From Melastoma dodecandrum (Eukaryota; Streptophyta; Magnoliopsida; Myrtales; Melastomataceae), in contig JARUPY010000473.1 of assembly GCA_029817715.1 (NCBI GenBank), forward strand, positions 2,294,001 to 2,358,000: a stretch of 64,000 nt of DNA, read 5' to 3'. Positions 22,576 to 33,886 of this stretch are shown piece by piece (position 1 is the stretch's first letter; each line of letters begins with the position of its first letter). A program made the translations under genes and the position numbers. Below the pieces are notes generated by a model, which was not told the origin of the DNA, did not search any database, and saw nothing but the letters and a program-made list of their open reading frames with translations.

Positions 22576-23226
22576 TTAGGAGTTGAAACTCCTCTCAACG
22601 ACTCTCGTAAACTCTCTGAAATCGATCAGCCTGTCGCCGTTTTGATCAAACGCACTAATCAAACCCCTGCAGTCGTTTTCAGAAAACTCCGCTATGCCTA
22701 ATTTGACGAGCACGTCCCTCAGTTCCTTCGCGTCTATGTACCCATCACAGTTCTTATCGAACACGTAAAACGCCTCCTTCACTTCATCTACTCCCAGTTC
22801 CTCCTCCTCGAAGATTTCAGTCACCTCATTGGATCCTATCCCATCTGGAAACGCATCCAACCTGTCCCTTTTCCCGAAAATCCCCAAACGTTCCATCACT
22901 CTCTCCACATCCCTGCAAGTCATCCTCACGTCCTGTGCCACCGGAACGAGTCCAAGGGCTGGGCTCATGGAAGGAACAGGCGGACACTGTCTCTGAACCT
23001 GTGCGACGGTGAAACTCTCGACGTACCAGTTGTACGCCCTGGTGGCTAAGTGAAAGATGCACCGGAAAGTCTTGATAGAAATCTTTACGCAGAAGAAGAC
23101 GTCATGGAGCGTCATGGCCAAGCTAAGGAGAAGGATCGAGTAGCCGAAATCAAAAGTATTGTTTTCCGTAGGTGTGTCCCCGGCATGGGCGAAGGAAGGT
23201 TTCAATAAAAGAAGCCACACCAACAT
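22576..23226 (-). CDS. Calmodulin-like calcium sensor with N-terminal membrane anchor (CML45/46 type)
   Basis: Single-exon gene of 216 aa from ATG 23226. Residues 1-15 are hydrophobic (LVWLLLLKPSFAHAG), and 28-48 form a second hydrophobic stretch (GYSILLLSLAMTLHDVFFCV), so it may be membrane-tethered or secreted. Two C-terminal EF-hands are clear: loop 157-168 DKNCDGYIDAKE and loop 194-205 DQNGDRLIDFRE. The second has Arg instead of the usual Gly at loop position 6. A degenerate N-terminal pair is likely around 105-140. It would bind calcium and relay the signal to unknown targets. A TATA-like box lies about 110 bp upstream. Confidence 0.85.
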   Translation of the reverse strand: MLVWLLLLKPSFAHAGDTPTENNTFDFGYSILLLSLAMTLHDVFFCVKISIKTFRCIFHLATRAYNWYVESFTVAQVQRQCPPVPSMSPALGLVPVAQDVRMTCRDVERVMERLGIFGKRDRLDAFPDGIGSNEVTEIFEEEELGVDEVKEAFYVFDKNCDGYIDAKELRDVLVKLGIAEFSENDCRGLISAFDQNGDRLIDFREFTRVVERSFNS

Positions 23227-23332
23227 CTTAAAAGATGGAACTTGAAGTTAAACTAAAGGAGAAAAGAAATACAGAAAAAGCTAAGCAATCTGGGATATGG
23301 AGGGATGATCACCCATCATGCTTAATAGGGTG

Positions 23333-23339
23333 TTATATA
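23333..23339 (-). promoter_or_regulatory. Probable TATA box of the CML gene
   Basis: The minus strand reads tatataa about 110 bp upstream of ATG 23226, a normal plant distance to a TATA box plus a leader. Confidence 0.45.
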
Positions 23340-23885
23340 CAGATACATATTGACAGGAAGTTGTTTCCATGAAGCCTCCGCCAACGAAGAAGAAAGACAT
23401 GGGACGTTGTCGTTTTCTAGGAAACGATGAAGAAACATGCCAGATGGGCAATCAAAATTCTTGTATGGAAGGTTACCAAATGGAATTTCCCGGAACCTGC
23501 AGAGAAGGTTTCCCCGGAGCTTCTTCCTTTTAGTCCTGCTCTTGGAGGGGGAATGATGCAATTGAATTGACGATCTCAGACTAAGTCATCTTCTCCCCAT
23601 GAAACTACGCGTTCGTGCAGAATCATTCCACTCCCGAGTCACTCTTTGGATAAAGAAGCTTTTGCTTTTTTCCCCCTTTTTAGGACCAAAAAGCAAGTAT
23701 CCAATCAGATGAACGTCAACCGCAGGTCAATTGGGGCAATTTCTTTGCTACTTCCCTTTCTGTCGGGTCCAATCCCTGCTGCAGGTTAGGCAACTGGGCT
23801 TGTTTCGAAGAAAATAAGGTTGTCTCGACCCACTTTATCTTCTCAACCAGGGGAGCTAGCAACAGGAAGGAATCGGGGGAAGAAG
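23340..23885. promoter_or_regulatory. Divergent promoter region between the CML and HNH genes
   Basis: The two genes are divergent, with 659 bp between start codons. No ORF was recognised. The right part (23780-23885) is probably the leader of the HNH gene. Confidence 0.4.
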
Positions 23886-25406
23886 ATGGCGACCAGAACT
23901 AGGAGGAAACCCGACAAAACCAAGCATCGGGACGCTGAGAACGCCTTCCCTTCGAACGTCGGACAATTCCGTGACTCTAGGCGCGCTCCCTCTGCCTCCC
24001 TTGTTGCCCGGGAGTTCGAGACCGTTTCGGACGGCGTTGCTGACGTCCTGCTCGAAGGCACCAGTTCGGCCCAGCAGAACCCGAGGAGCTTCCCTTTTAG
24101 CGTGAAGCAGCAGTGCTGGGACAAGGCCGAGAAGGTCAAGGGAAGGGATCCGGACAGGTGGCGCCGAGACGCAGTTGGGAACATCGTCTTTAGGAAGCTT
24201 GTCGGGTGCCCAGGTTGCCTTTGCCATGATTATGACCATATCGTGCCGTACTCTAAGGTGATTAGTGGGTTAAAGTCTGGATTTTTGTTTCTGGGTTGGT
24301 TGAATTTGGGGATTTGAAAGTGGTGGTATGTCGGTTCTTGGGGAAGTGAGTGTGGTTTCCGGTGTTGTGCTGTTATGCAATACAAACTGAAGGACGTCTC
24401 AAAATTCACGAAGGCTTGTTCTGTGGGAAGGAAATTGTTCCAGCTGGATTCTTATGTCTGTGGTGTGCTTGCATGGGGTAGCATGAAGCAGGTGAACCTG
24501 TGCGGCTGTTGATTTTCCATGCTGTGATTGCTTGCGATAACTGTCTTGTTTCTTCACGAAGCGTTATGCTTCTAGGCGGCATGTTTTGTTGGGATGGAAT
24601 TAGATTGCTAGGAATCTGGATAGTTGGATGTATGTAGAGTGATACTGGCACAACATTGCATGTAAACCTCGATCCATCCTTCCCTCTGAACTCTGAATCA
24701 ATTAGCATCCGTATTTTTGAATTTAGGAGGGCCTCTTAACATGAGTTCTATTAGATAGTCCGTGCAATTCTGTGATGATTTTAGCTGCTATAGCTTTAGT
24801 TGCAGATGCAGAACGCAAATGCAATCACTTTTTATTGACCCTCCATTGGCAGATCTAAGACCTTTGCCTTCTGCTTATGATGCAGGGAGGAAAGAGCACA
24901 CTTGAGAATTGTCAGGTTTTACAGGTACAAAGTTCATTCTACTTAGCCTGTGCAAATGTGAATAATCAGTATGTTGGGGACTTAGCATGTGAAAATGCGA
25001 ATGATCAGTATGTAGGGGACCGAACTGTACATACGCAAGAAGTGGTTGGTAATCTATATTTCCCATTCCTTTGGTTTGGCCCCGTGATTTTATCCTTTCC
25101 GTTGTATTGTAGGCTACAGTCAATCGTTCAAAAGGAAATCAGACAGAGATTTCTAGGGCTGACCTCATAAGGAAAAGTTCTTACTGTCAGGTTTCCGGTA
25201 AGCAAATGCCCCTCAAAAGGCTGAAGAAGAAACCATTTTCCTTCTCATGAATTAAGTGCAGGCAAATGCACCCTTGCATTATATGCACCATGGCTTTTAC
25301 TAGTGTCATCATGATAATCGCAGGTCGTGATATGGACCTTCTTGAACTGTCTGCTTATGGCAATGTTCGCCATTCAGAAGATCCTGGTGGTTGCAGAATA
25401 CAGTGA
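23886..25406 (+). CDS. HNH-type nuclease-fold protein, plant conserved
   Basis: Four exons, 23886-24257, 24886-24924, 25113-25197 and 25324-25406, give 192 aa in phase. The N-terminus is basic (ATRTRRKPDKTKHRD). The centre carries FPFSVKQQCWDKAEKVKGRD, then RWRRDAVGNIVFRKLVGCPG. The HNH core is HDYDHIVPYSKGGKSTLENC plus QVLQATVNRSKGNQ, with His/Asp/His and the two downstream Asn. The C-terminus is DMDLLELSAYGNVRHSEDPG. Its role in plants is uncharacterised; the fold suggests metal-dependent nucleic-acid binding or cleavage. ATG 23886 gives the usual N-terminus; the frame upstream lacks another ATG. Intron 2 contains a short tandem duplication (aatgatcagtatgt, 24948-25020). Confidence 0.9.
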
Positions 25407-26694
25407 CCTGTCCTATCTTGTGAGTCGATGAATAACCATTTGATGGGTCTAACAAATATTCTTAGACTGCATGGTGGGCATATCATTCGTAAATGCAGTG
25501 TCTGCCTTAGGCGTAGTGTTCTAATGGGGGAATAAATGCCTATCAAAATTTCTCCTTGAAAGGTCCTGCAAGCCATGGGGGCTTCAGATAGGAGGCCTGC
25601 CCTTTTGCTATCTTTGTTATTGTGTTATATGTTCTCGATGAGTAGGACAAAAGGAAGAGCTATTGTGAAATCGCCTTTGCCGATCTTATCATTCCCTTTT
25701 CAAGTGAGAATGACCTCCAGCTTTGATAATCTTCATGTGTTTGAATTGCACCCATCAGACAATAAGCAAATTCGCCACTAAATTTATATTGCGGGGGTGG
25801 TCCCCTTGTCCAAGTGCTGTTTGTGGAACTGAAATGTGTATTTTCGGGCATATAACTACAATTAGGTGAAGAAAAAAGAAGAAAAAGTGGGTGCTTTGTC
25901 TATTTTCTGCCACTTTCAATATGGGTTTGCATAGAGAAGAGGCAATCTAAGAAGCTCAGCTGTGAATTCAGGTAGGCAATAATTGGAGAGTCCTTTTCAA
26001 TTGTCTGAAAACAGTTTTGTGGCCAGCGTTTATTTTGGACAATTGGAATATCACCAGTACTGTGTATTCTAAGACTGAAAGGATACCCTGAATCAACATT
26101 ACCCGTCTGAACTTATTGCGCCGTGGATAGACGTGACTTGTCGACCGCTCGATCGCTTCCGATGGCACTATCGCAGCGCCTTTTGATCCGTTCATTGTTG
26201 TATATCATGCATCATCATCATCAGCCAACTTGGCCCATCAAGGACAAATGGAAATAGAGGATGAGAGTAACATTCCCATGGGAAAAGAAAATATCAGGGA
26301 ATCCTATCTGAAGTGTTTTTGTCTTGTTTAATCTGCTAAACGATGGATCAACAGACTTCTCGTAATTTAGCAAAAGGACAGATTTGCAATGTCTTTATCG
26401 CGGGTTTTATTCTTCCTCCCTTTTCAATCCCTTTCACTTCATCATAATCACATGGATACAGCCGTTGAAGTTTTTTTTTCTCTTTCTAGTTTTTGCGGTT
26501 GTGTAAGAAGGAAATTAAGATACTGGTTGTATATTCATGATGACGTAGACATCACTGCCATTTCAGTACAATTTTTATCGACTCAGACAAGGAAAGATTT
26601 TAGGACACTTCCAGTTGAACGCACACCATTTCCTCTGCATCTCTCAGAGGGTATATTATGTACAATATAATGATTTCCACCTGCTTTTCCTGCT
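25407..26694. other. Spacer between the HNH gene and the Dof gene
   Basis: The first 100-200 bases are the likely 3' UTR of the HNH gene. The rest has stops in all frames and no recognised domain. Both flanking genes end here (convergent). Confidence 0.4.
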
Positions 26695-28146
26695 TCAGTT
26701 GCTACTGCGAAAGACGCATGATCTTGATAACGCGGCAGGATTCGCGTGAAATGCCAGAATCATTTCGGCATCTTGAACTTTTTCAACTCCCTTTTGTTCG
26801 AAACCGCAAGATGATGCTCCTTTTATAGTAGAATCAAGTGCAATACCTAATGATGTCCATATCGAACTCTTTGCCACTTCCTTGGGATCAGTGATGCCTA
26901 GGGTTTTCGGTTTTACCAGGCAACCATTCACCCGCTTTGGCAATTTGATCCCTGGTTCGGGTTCTCTTGACCGCTTTCTGGAGATCACAGAATCAATACT
27001 TGCAAAGGTAGCTTTTTGGCCATTGGCGAAAGGCGACTGTTGTGATGAAACCAAAGGGATGTTCCAAGTCCAAAATGTGGCCGCCGGGTAAACCGCTGGG
27101 GCAGGAACTGCCTGGTTCCATGGATAAGACCAAGGAAAGCCCGGAAAGAATGGAATTTGCGAGGGGATTCCATTGCAGTTTGGTGCTTTTCGTTCTTGTG
27201 AAGCAAATATCTTACTCCTATTGTCAGCGGGGTTCGAGGTTGTGACTGACGAAACGCTGGAGCACTCATTGCCCTGTTTTTCACTGTCCACCCCAAACCT
27301 AGGCACCACCCCATTGCTTTTGAAGTTGGGGAGGTGAACGCAATCCGAAACTCCAACTTCTGCTCCAATGAGAGTCCCAGAGATCATGATACGGTGATGA
27401 CGGCATGCAGCGCTCTTGTTCTTCCTATGGCCAGCTCCCACAGGCATGTTCCTCATCGACCCTCCGGCAGTCCAGTATCTCTGACACGCCCTACAGAAAT
27501 GTCGAGGTTGATTCACGTTGTAGTTGTTATAATAACAGAACTTGGTGTCCATGCTGTCGCATCAAGGGCATGGCAAGATCTTGTCCGGTTTCTTCAACAT
27601 CTTCCCTTGAGAATCAGAAGTTTCACTCGGTTCTTTCACCAACTTAGAGACCCTCGTATTCTCTGGGCCTTCTCCGACAACTGAAGGCGCTCGAGATTGA
27701 GACCGTGCATCTACGAGAATTCTCTGCAGAGCACTAATCACAGTGAGGCGAAAAAACATGGATTTAACCTGACAACCTCAGTAAATCAAACAACTAGTTA
27801 GATAACCAGAAACAGATTATTAATTTGCTGCCTGCTGCAGAGCGGAGCAATAACCCCAGAAATCTGCAAAATCAAGGAACTTCGAGAGAAAACGTCACCT
27901 ACCCATCAGTCCATTTCCGGAAACAGGAATCGGGTCACCCTTTGATTACAATAATCTTAACCGCAAGTAGGTTAAAGTTACCTGCTCTGTTCCACCCGGA
28001 TCATTATCCCCTGTTTCTTCTTCTTCTTCTTCTTCTTCTTCTTCTTCTTCTTCCATCGACTTCACCTGGCAGGGTTGCGCATCAGCACCGAACAAATGGA
28101 TCTTCTTCCCGAAGAGGCTGATCGCAGGATCCTCGATTATCTGCAT
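26695..28146 (-). pseudogene. CDF: Cyclic Dof factor (CDF) gene with an in-frame stop inside the zinc finger
   Basis: Two exons (minus): 28146-27982 (55 codons) and 27723-26695. The predicted frame is about 397 residues, normal for CDF repressors of CONSTANS and FT in photoperiodic flowering. Exon 1 starts with an IEDPAISLFGKKIHL motif and a poly-Glu run of about 13, encoded by a CTT microsatellite (28015-28053). Exon 2 has KKPDKILPCP, then TGA at 27562-27564, then [18 protein letters not shown] and [16 protein letters not shown]. The TGA sits where CDFs have Arg in the first CPRC pair, one C-to-T change from CGA. The C-terminal motifs [12 protein letters not shown] and [13 protein letters not shown] are intact. 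Apart from the stop, no other damage is visible, so it could be a recent null allele, a sequence error, or use of internal ATG 27552, which would lack half the finger. Confidence 0.85.
28015..28053. repeat. CTT/GAA microsatellite in the CDF coding exon
   Basis: Thirteen contiguous CTT units encode a poly-glutamate tract on the minus strand. It is a likely length-variable site. Confidence 0.9.
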
Positions 28147-30395
28147 CTTTTGTGTGAAAGGAAGGGGAAAGGGTTGAGGGGGATTGAAGAAGGCTCAAAA
28201 TCTTTTCATTGCAAGAGGTTGGCAGGGTAAGTCTGAAGGAAACTGCCTGTGGTTCGAGTTTTAGATCCTGTCCGGGGAAAAAAAGGGTTAGCCGGGGGAA
28301 AGAAAAGGTTCTCTGCCACATCGGATCGAGGCTTCTCTTCGTCATTCCTGACCACAATTTTACGTGGCCCAACTTTTAGATTTTTCCTTGTTCCATTTCC
28401 TCCTCTTGTTCTTTTATTAGGGGGGGGGGGGGGGGGGGCTGTTGTTTGTCAAACTCTTCGGACCCTTTCCTTGACTTGTGCTTAACTAAAACGTATTCTC
28501 ACCCCATTTGCTACTCTTAATCGAGCAATGAAGCCGTCACATTTCGGTTATTTGCTTAAGTTTTAGGATCTAAGGGTATCCTACGGGAGACGTAGGTTAT
28601 TTCCATATCCTACGTCTTAGTTACTGTTTAGCAGCAGTTTCATACATGTCAAATTACTTATATGTACTTATTATCCTCGTACTTGTTCGATTAATGTTTT
28701 CACATGTAGTCCGTTTTCTCTTATATATCATGTCATAATTGTTCATACACGTACCCCAATATTTATTTTCTGTAATCAATTATTTAAATTCTGCTAAAAT
28801 GGAGATACTGTCTTACGGGGACATATGAGTTTTTTAATTTCATACAGTGCTGCATATGAAGAAATGAATTTTTTTTAATTTCATTACAGTACTGCATATG
28901 AAGAAGATGGTTTATGGTAATTAAAGTAAGAAAAAAAAAAGAAGAAGCTTCATCTCGCCCTCCCTCCTTCCCTGAAACAAGTGGCGGTTCCTTGAAATCA
29001 AACCCAGGGGTCGGACTTGTACCCGGCTAACTGGGACTATTCGAAGAAGAATTAGCGTTGGTCCGTAGTCGGTCGCCCTTTACTGCTCCCGTACCCCAAT
29101 TCGTTGCCTCAACCCAAAAGGAACATCTTGTAGCACATTCCAGGTGTTTGCGGAACAGAACGCGTTGTAGTCGGTGCAATTACAGCACCCACTGTTCCGT
29201 GACGACCTTCTTCCTCGCCCACAAATCGTCATCGTCATAGGCGCTGTTCATCCAAGCCAATTGGTCGAAGGCAAGTCTTCCGTTTGGACAATTAGTTTCG
29301 TGGTGCGTTTATGGTGTCACAATTTATTTTCTTACCTGTGAGCTTTTTTTTGTGTGCAGATTTTGTGAGAAGGACAAAGTGAACAGGCCCTAGCAACCAC
29401 TAATGTGGATGTTTGAATTCATAGAGCTTCATAGTTGGAGAGATGTGTGCAAGGGGTACATAGACAGTCAGATAGGTGATAGCGCTACCGAGGTCCTTCA
29501 ACGAAAATTGCAGACATGCGTCTAAAGAACTGCGTTTTTGTTGTCTTCTCCATCTCTCTTGCAAGATCACGTCATAAGCATCTTCAGCCCATGTATTACC
29601 AAGGCAGTGATTACGAGTCGACTTCCGAAGATGTACATCCCTTATTTGGTATTCCCTGCGATAGAGCGAGAATCTCGATTATACGTGGGGGATTCAAGCG
29701 TCGATCAAGTTCGAAACAAAATTCGATGCCTGGGGTCAGCTTCTCTTACTGGCGCTATTGAGTTTAAACCGGATCCGAGGCAACGAATCCCGCGTAGACA
29801 ATGCGAGGGCCCATTACTGAGAATGTCTTAAGCCCAATCATTTTCGGACCAACAGAACATTGGGCTTCGCTATAAATTAAATGGGCTGTACATGGGAGGC
29901 CCATCATTAGATTTGGTCGTGTAATTAAGCACGGGCACGCCCAAAGGTTAATGATATTTTGATACGATCGTTTGATTTGACACCAAGAATGATCTCAAGT
30001 ACTATTTCATTTCTTAATCAACTCCTATACGCCTGCCATATGCAAGTCGTCGTCATCTCTCACGCTGGAAAAACCTACAAGCCGGCGGATCAGAAGTAGC
30101 CGTTGAGATGTCCACGAGGAACGGACGGTCAGGATGAGAGGCCGACAATCAGAACACGAGTCCGAGGTGGTGAATTGGGCGGAGAAAATGTCAACAAATA
30201 ACGTATCAGATGAGGGTTTTATTATTTAAGGGGGGGCGGGGGGGTTCTCTTTCGTTGAGGTCGGGCGATAACTCCTAACAACCACCGACTGACAACCCAA
30301 AGCCAGAAAAGCTTTTTGCATCAAGAGGCGGCGGGGGGTTGTTCATATCCTTCCGCCTTCGATTCAGGGGTTTAGGTTCCATTCCTTTTTGGGGG
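28147..30395. other. Intergenic region between the CDF gene and the malate dehydrogenase gene
   Basis: No supported gene. It contains a 19-base G run (28420-28438), a perfect 8-bp inverted repeat gacgtagg/cctacgtc near 28590-28617, and a ~45-bp direct duplication (cagtrctgcatatgaagaa) at 28843-28905. Open frames at 29058-29240 and 29516-29831 have no recognised domains. 30250-30395 is the probable leader of the malate dehydrogenase gene. Confidence 0.45.
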
Positions 30396-31186
30396 GTAAG
30401 TTACTGCTCTTCCCGCAGGAATAGCTTTTCTTTGAGGTGTTTGAAAGATTGTGGATTTGATCCCTGAGTTCTGGTGGGTCTATCTTGTTTTCAGTTAATG
30501 ATTTAGGTCTGTCTTGGAGTTTCTAATGCTGGGAATTTTCGTCTGAGATCTGAATAGAGATTAATATAGAGTGTCTAATGCTGCGTTTTGATCTGCCAAA
30601 AATGTTGGAATCTTGTTTACTGATTGATACATGGGATCGCCTCACTTTTGAGCATGTCCTTGAGATCTACAACTTTCTTGATTTTCCTTTAACCTCCTTT
30701 CTGCTAGATTGGGACTTGTTCTTAATAGTCCATGCCCATTTAGTTGGACCGCGGTCTTTTTCGACAATGAACGTTGGTGTCCTCGATTCAGGTCGTTCTA
30801 CCTAGAAAGCTCGTTCCCCAACAGTTTGTTTTGTCTTCTCCTACCTCAGCCTGCCTTTTCCATCGAATTTGATCGAAATGTTCTTGGTCCAATCCCAGAT
30901 TATATGGTGTTTTTTTCTAAAATTTAGGGATGCGACAGCCTTTTCATGGTTGGATGTTTAGATTTTCCTTTCTGTCAACTTACTAATCTGTAGTTGGACT
31001 TTGAAAGTCTGGCACGCCTACCTTTTTGCTTGGTTGAATCAAATGAGATGGTAAACTCGATGATTGTTAGTGCCTTACACGGATATTTTTCTTATTTCGA
31101 GTTTCATGAACACCACTCTCTGTGTTTATAGACTGGTCTGCTTCATCCGGACATGGATTGATCTGGGGTTATCTTCTTTTGAGCAG
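30396..31186 (+). other. Probable 5'-UTR intron of the malate dehydrogenase gene
   Basis: Donor ggggg|gtaagtt at 30396 and acceptor tcttttgagcag ending at 31186 enclose 791 bp of T-rich sequence. The start codon follows 12 bases later. Leader introns with this layout are common in plant housekeeping genes; the exact donor is an inference. Confidence 0.55.
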
Positions 31187-31197
31187 GAAAAGCGGGA

Positions 31198-32442
31198 ATG
31201 GCAGCTACATCGGCGACCTCCCTTTCCATTGGATCGGCTGCTGCCGTCAACAACAAGACAAATCTCATTGCCCACACCAAGCGACATTGCGTGAGGGCCA
31301 ACACTCGAAATTCTTTGCCAAGCTTCAGTGGCCTCAGATCATCCAATTCCCATTCCCTGAGTATGGAAACCCACTCGTGCTTCTTAGGAAAGGAGACAAG
31401 CTCGGCTCTTAGAGGTTCTCTTGCACCAGAGTCTATGAAACGTAGCCAGAGTTTGAACCATAAGCTAAGTCCCCAAGCTTCATATAAAGTAGCGATCCTG
31501 GGTGCTAACGGAGGAATTGGCCAACCCCTCTCACTCCTTATTAAGATGTCTCCTCTAGTTTCTGCCCTCCACCTTTACGATATAGCCAATGTCAAGGGTG
31601 TCGCAGCTGACCTGAGTCACTGCAATACTCCATCCCAAGTTCTTGACTTCACCGGTCCGGCCGAATTGGGCAACTCATTGAAGGGTGTAAATGTAGTGGT
31701 TATACCAGCTGGTGTTCCAAGGAAGCCAGGGATGACTCGTGATGATCTCTTCAATATCAATGCAGGGATAGTAAAGACCTTGGTTGAAGCTGTCGCAGAC
31801 AATTGCCCAGATGCTTTTATCCAGATAATTAGCAACCCGGTTAACTCTACGGTGCCAATTGCAGCGGAAGTTCTGAAGAAGAAGGGTGTTTATAACCCAA
31901 AGAAGCTGTTTGGTGTAACCACACTGGATGTCGTTAGGGCAAACACTTTCGTTGCTCAGAAGAAGAACCTGAAACTCATCGATGTTGATGTCCCCGTCAT
32001 TGGAGGACATGCTGGAATCACAATTCTGCCCTTGCTATCAAAGACCAAGCCTTCAGTCAGCTTCACAGACCAGGAAGTCGAGGAGCTCACTGTACGGATC
32101 CAGAACGCCGGGACAGAGGTGGTGGAGGCAAAGGCCGGTGCCGGCTCTGCCACCTTGTCGATGGCTTATGCAGCTGCGAGATTCGTCGAGTCTTCTCTTC
32201 GTGCTCTGGATGGGGATGGGGATGTTTATGAGTGCTCGTTCATTGACTCGGATCTGACCGACCTCCCATTTTTTGCATCGAGGGTGAAGCTAGGGAAGAA
32301 CGGGGTGGAAGCAGTGATCACATCTGACTTCCATGGTCTGACCGAATATGAGCAGAAGGGGTTGGAAGCACTCAAGCCCGAGTTGAAGGCCAGCATCGAG
32401 AAGGGTATCACCTTCGCCAACAAGCAGCCAATTGCTGCCTAA
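31198..32442 (+). CDS. pNAD-MDH: Plastid NAD-dependent malate dehydrogenase
   Basis: Interconverts malate and oxaloacetate with NAD(H) in the plastid stroma, allowing redox export by malate valves in the dark and in non-green plastids. The coding region is one exon of 414 aa, close to the ~400 typical of the plastid form. Residues 1-80 are Ser/Thr-rich and basic, as in a transit peptide. The Rossmann motif GANGGIG is at 102-108. Substrate-binding Arg175 and Arg181 lie in [14 protein letters not shown] is at 213-217, and Arg247 is in DVVRAN. The catalytic His271 is in GGHAGIT. The C-terminus FANKQPIAA is intact. ATG 31198 gives a full transit peptide. No disruption is seen. Confidence 0.95.
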   Translation: MAATSATSLSIGSAAAVNNKTNLIAHTKRHCVRANTRNSLPSFSGLRSSNSHSLSMETHSCFLGKETSSALRGSLAPESMKRSQSLNHKLSPQASYKVAILGANGGIGQPLSLLIKMSPLVSALHLYDIANVKGVAADLSHCNTPSQVLDFTGPAELGNSLKGVNVVVIPAGVPRKPGMTRDDLFNINAGIVKTLVEAVADNCPDAFIQIISNPVNSTVPIAAEVLKKKGVYNPKKLFGVTTLDVVRANTFVAQKKNLKLIDVDVPVIGGHAGITILPLLSKTKPSVSFTDQEVEELTVRIQNAGTEVVEAKAGAGSATLSMAYAAARFVESSLRALDGDGDVYECSFIDSDLTDLPFFASRVKLGKNGVEAVITSDFHGLTEYEQKGLEALKPELKASIEKGITFANKQPIAA

Positions 32443-32499
32443 GCTCCATCTGTCTCATCTTTGAGGCGCCAGTTCTATACAAAGATCTTTAGAAGGCCT

Positions 32500-32505
32500 A
32501 ATAAA
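32500..32505 (+). promoter_or_regulatory. Poly(A) signal of the malate dehydrogenase gene
   Basis: aataaa lies 58 bp after the stop codon, in the short space before the convergent RKD gene. Confidence 0.5.
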
Positions 32506-32702
32506 ATGCCTCTCCTACAAGATTGTGATGGGATCCGCAGATAGAAGAGGTGCCTGGTTTTTTGCTCTTGGAAAGTAGCTATTCTTAGTGTTTGTTCTGA
32601 CATTATCCAAGACCATTTCTTATCCATTGTTTTAATAGAATAAGAACTTCCCCTACCATTGGAGCATTTTCTGTACAATAACTACAAGGTAATCCTTCAT
32701 CG

Positions 32703-33886
32703 CTAGACGACGGTCTCGGCAGCAGCACCCAAGATCTTCCTCTTCTTGTAGTTCGCCTTGAAACACGCCTGACGCAACCTCTTAGTCTTCTCCTCGAGTT
32801 GCACGTCTGGCACCTCCTCAAGGAGCTTCCTCTCCTGCTCGAGTATCTCTACCACGATGTTCTTCTTCCCCACGCAGCTCTCCGACTCTCCGCCAATTTC
32901 CTAAAACCAGAAGAAAAATAAGAAAAAAGCGTGCCACACGCAATGGTTGAAGGACAACTGAGAGGGTTCACATGAAAATGATTCGAACCTGGACGTTTTT
33001 AATGAGGGTCTGGAGGCTCATAAGCTTCCGATGAGGCCAACGGCGGATCCCGAGCTCCCGACAACGTCTCTTCAGCAGCGTCAGCCCAACATTCAACTCC
33101 TTTGCCGCCTGCGTTATCGGCATGTAAAAGTACCGGGATATTGCCTTCTTCGACAGACCCTTAGCATTCATGATTCTGATGCCATCCTCGCATTCGCGAG
33201 GTGGCCTCTTGGCCATATGTTCGCCGTTACGTGGGAGAGCAGTGGCTGCAACACCACCATCCCTGCAGTTCTCCGAGGGACGTTCAGCTGGGCCCGCAAA
33301 TTGGCCCATGTCTTCAAGAGGCCCAGGACTAGGCCCAGTCGGAGAATAAGCCCGCGTTTCCCCAATACCTTCTGCTAAACCCCCCAGCAATAACATGACC
33401 ATAAAATTACACTAACGAATAATATAAGCTCCGGACAAAAGATATCCAGTCATGGACCAAAACTGGTTTAAACCTGGGATCAAATCGGGAGTGGGAGTTG
33501 GGCAATTCAGTTGATAATCCAGCATTGACCAAAGAGGTTCGACGACGCAGAGGGGGGCAGACGTGGTATCACTGCTACTGTCATGCTCATGGACAGTGGC
33601 ATTTAGAGGAGAAAGTTCCCAGTTGCATATCTCTTGCTCGAATGGAAGATACTGGTTCCAATCCAATGGAGCCTGCTCTTTCCCCCTGTTAACAAAGAAA
33701 CAGATCAATCCCCAACACAAGAAATAACCAAAGGCTAGTAGGGAGTCCATGAGCCGCTTACTCGAGCTCGAGCGAGGGCAGGTGGCTCGAGAAGGAGAAA
33801 GGATCGTCGTCGTCTTCATTGGGCGGGACTTGGTAAGCGCTAGACCAAGCGAGTTGAAGAGAGCTGCTTGTGGAAGCCATGGCCAT
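32703..33886 (-). CDS. RKD: RKD-type transcription factor (RWP-RK domain)
   Basis: A plant nuclear regulator; RKD proteins act in egg-cell and early-embryo identity. Four exons (minus): 33886-33762, 33685-33474, 33371-32989 and 32900-32703, all in phase, giving 305 aa. The RWP-RK domain (about 182-240) reads LSKKAISRYFYMPITQAAKE, then LNVGLTLLKRRCRELGIRRW and PHRKLMSLQTLIKN. A basic, heptad-like helix follows (EILEQERKLLEEV, EEKTKRLRQACFK). The N-terminal half is acidic and variable, with Trp/aromatic motifs (WNQYLPFEQEICNW). ATG 33886 was preferred over upstream in-frame codons because it is followed directly by a serine-rich start seen in short RKDs. It converges on the malate dehydrogenase gene, with 260 bp between stops. 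Confidence 0.9.

Noticed and set aside
29516..29831. Two overlapping frames near 29.6 kb
   Set aside because: Both lack domains and overlap each other; one or neither could be real, and nothing supports them.
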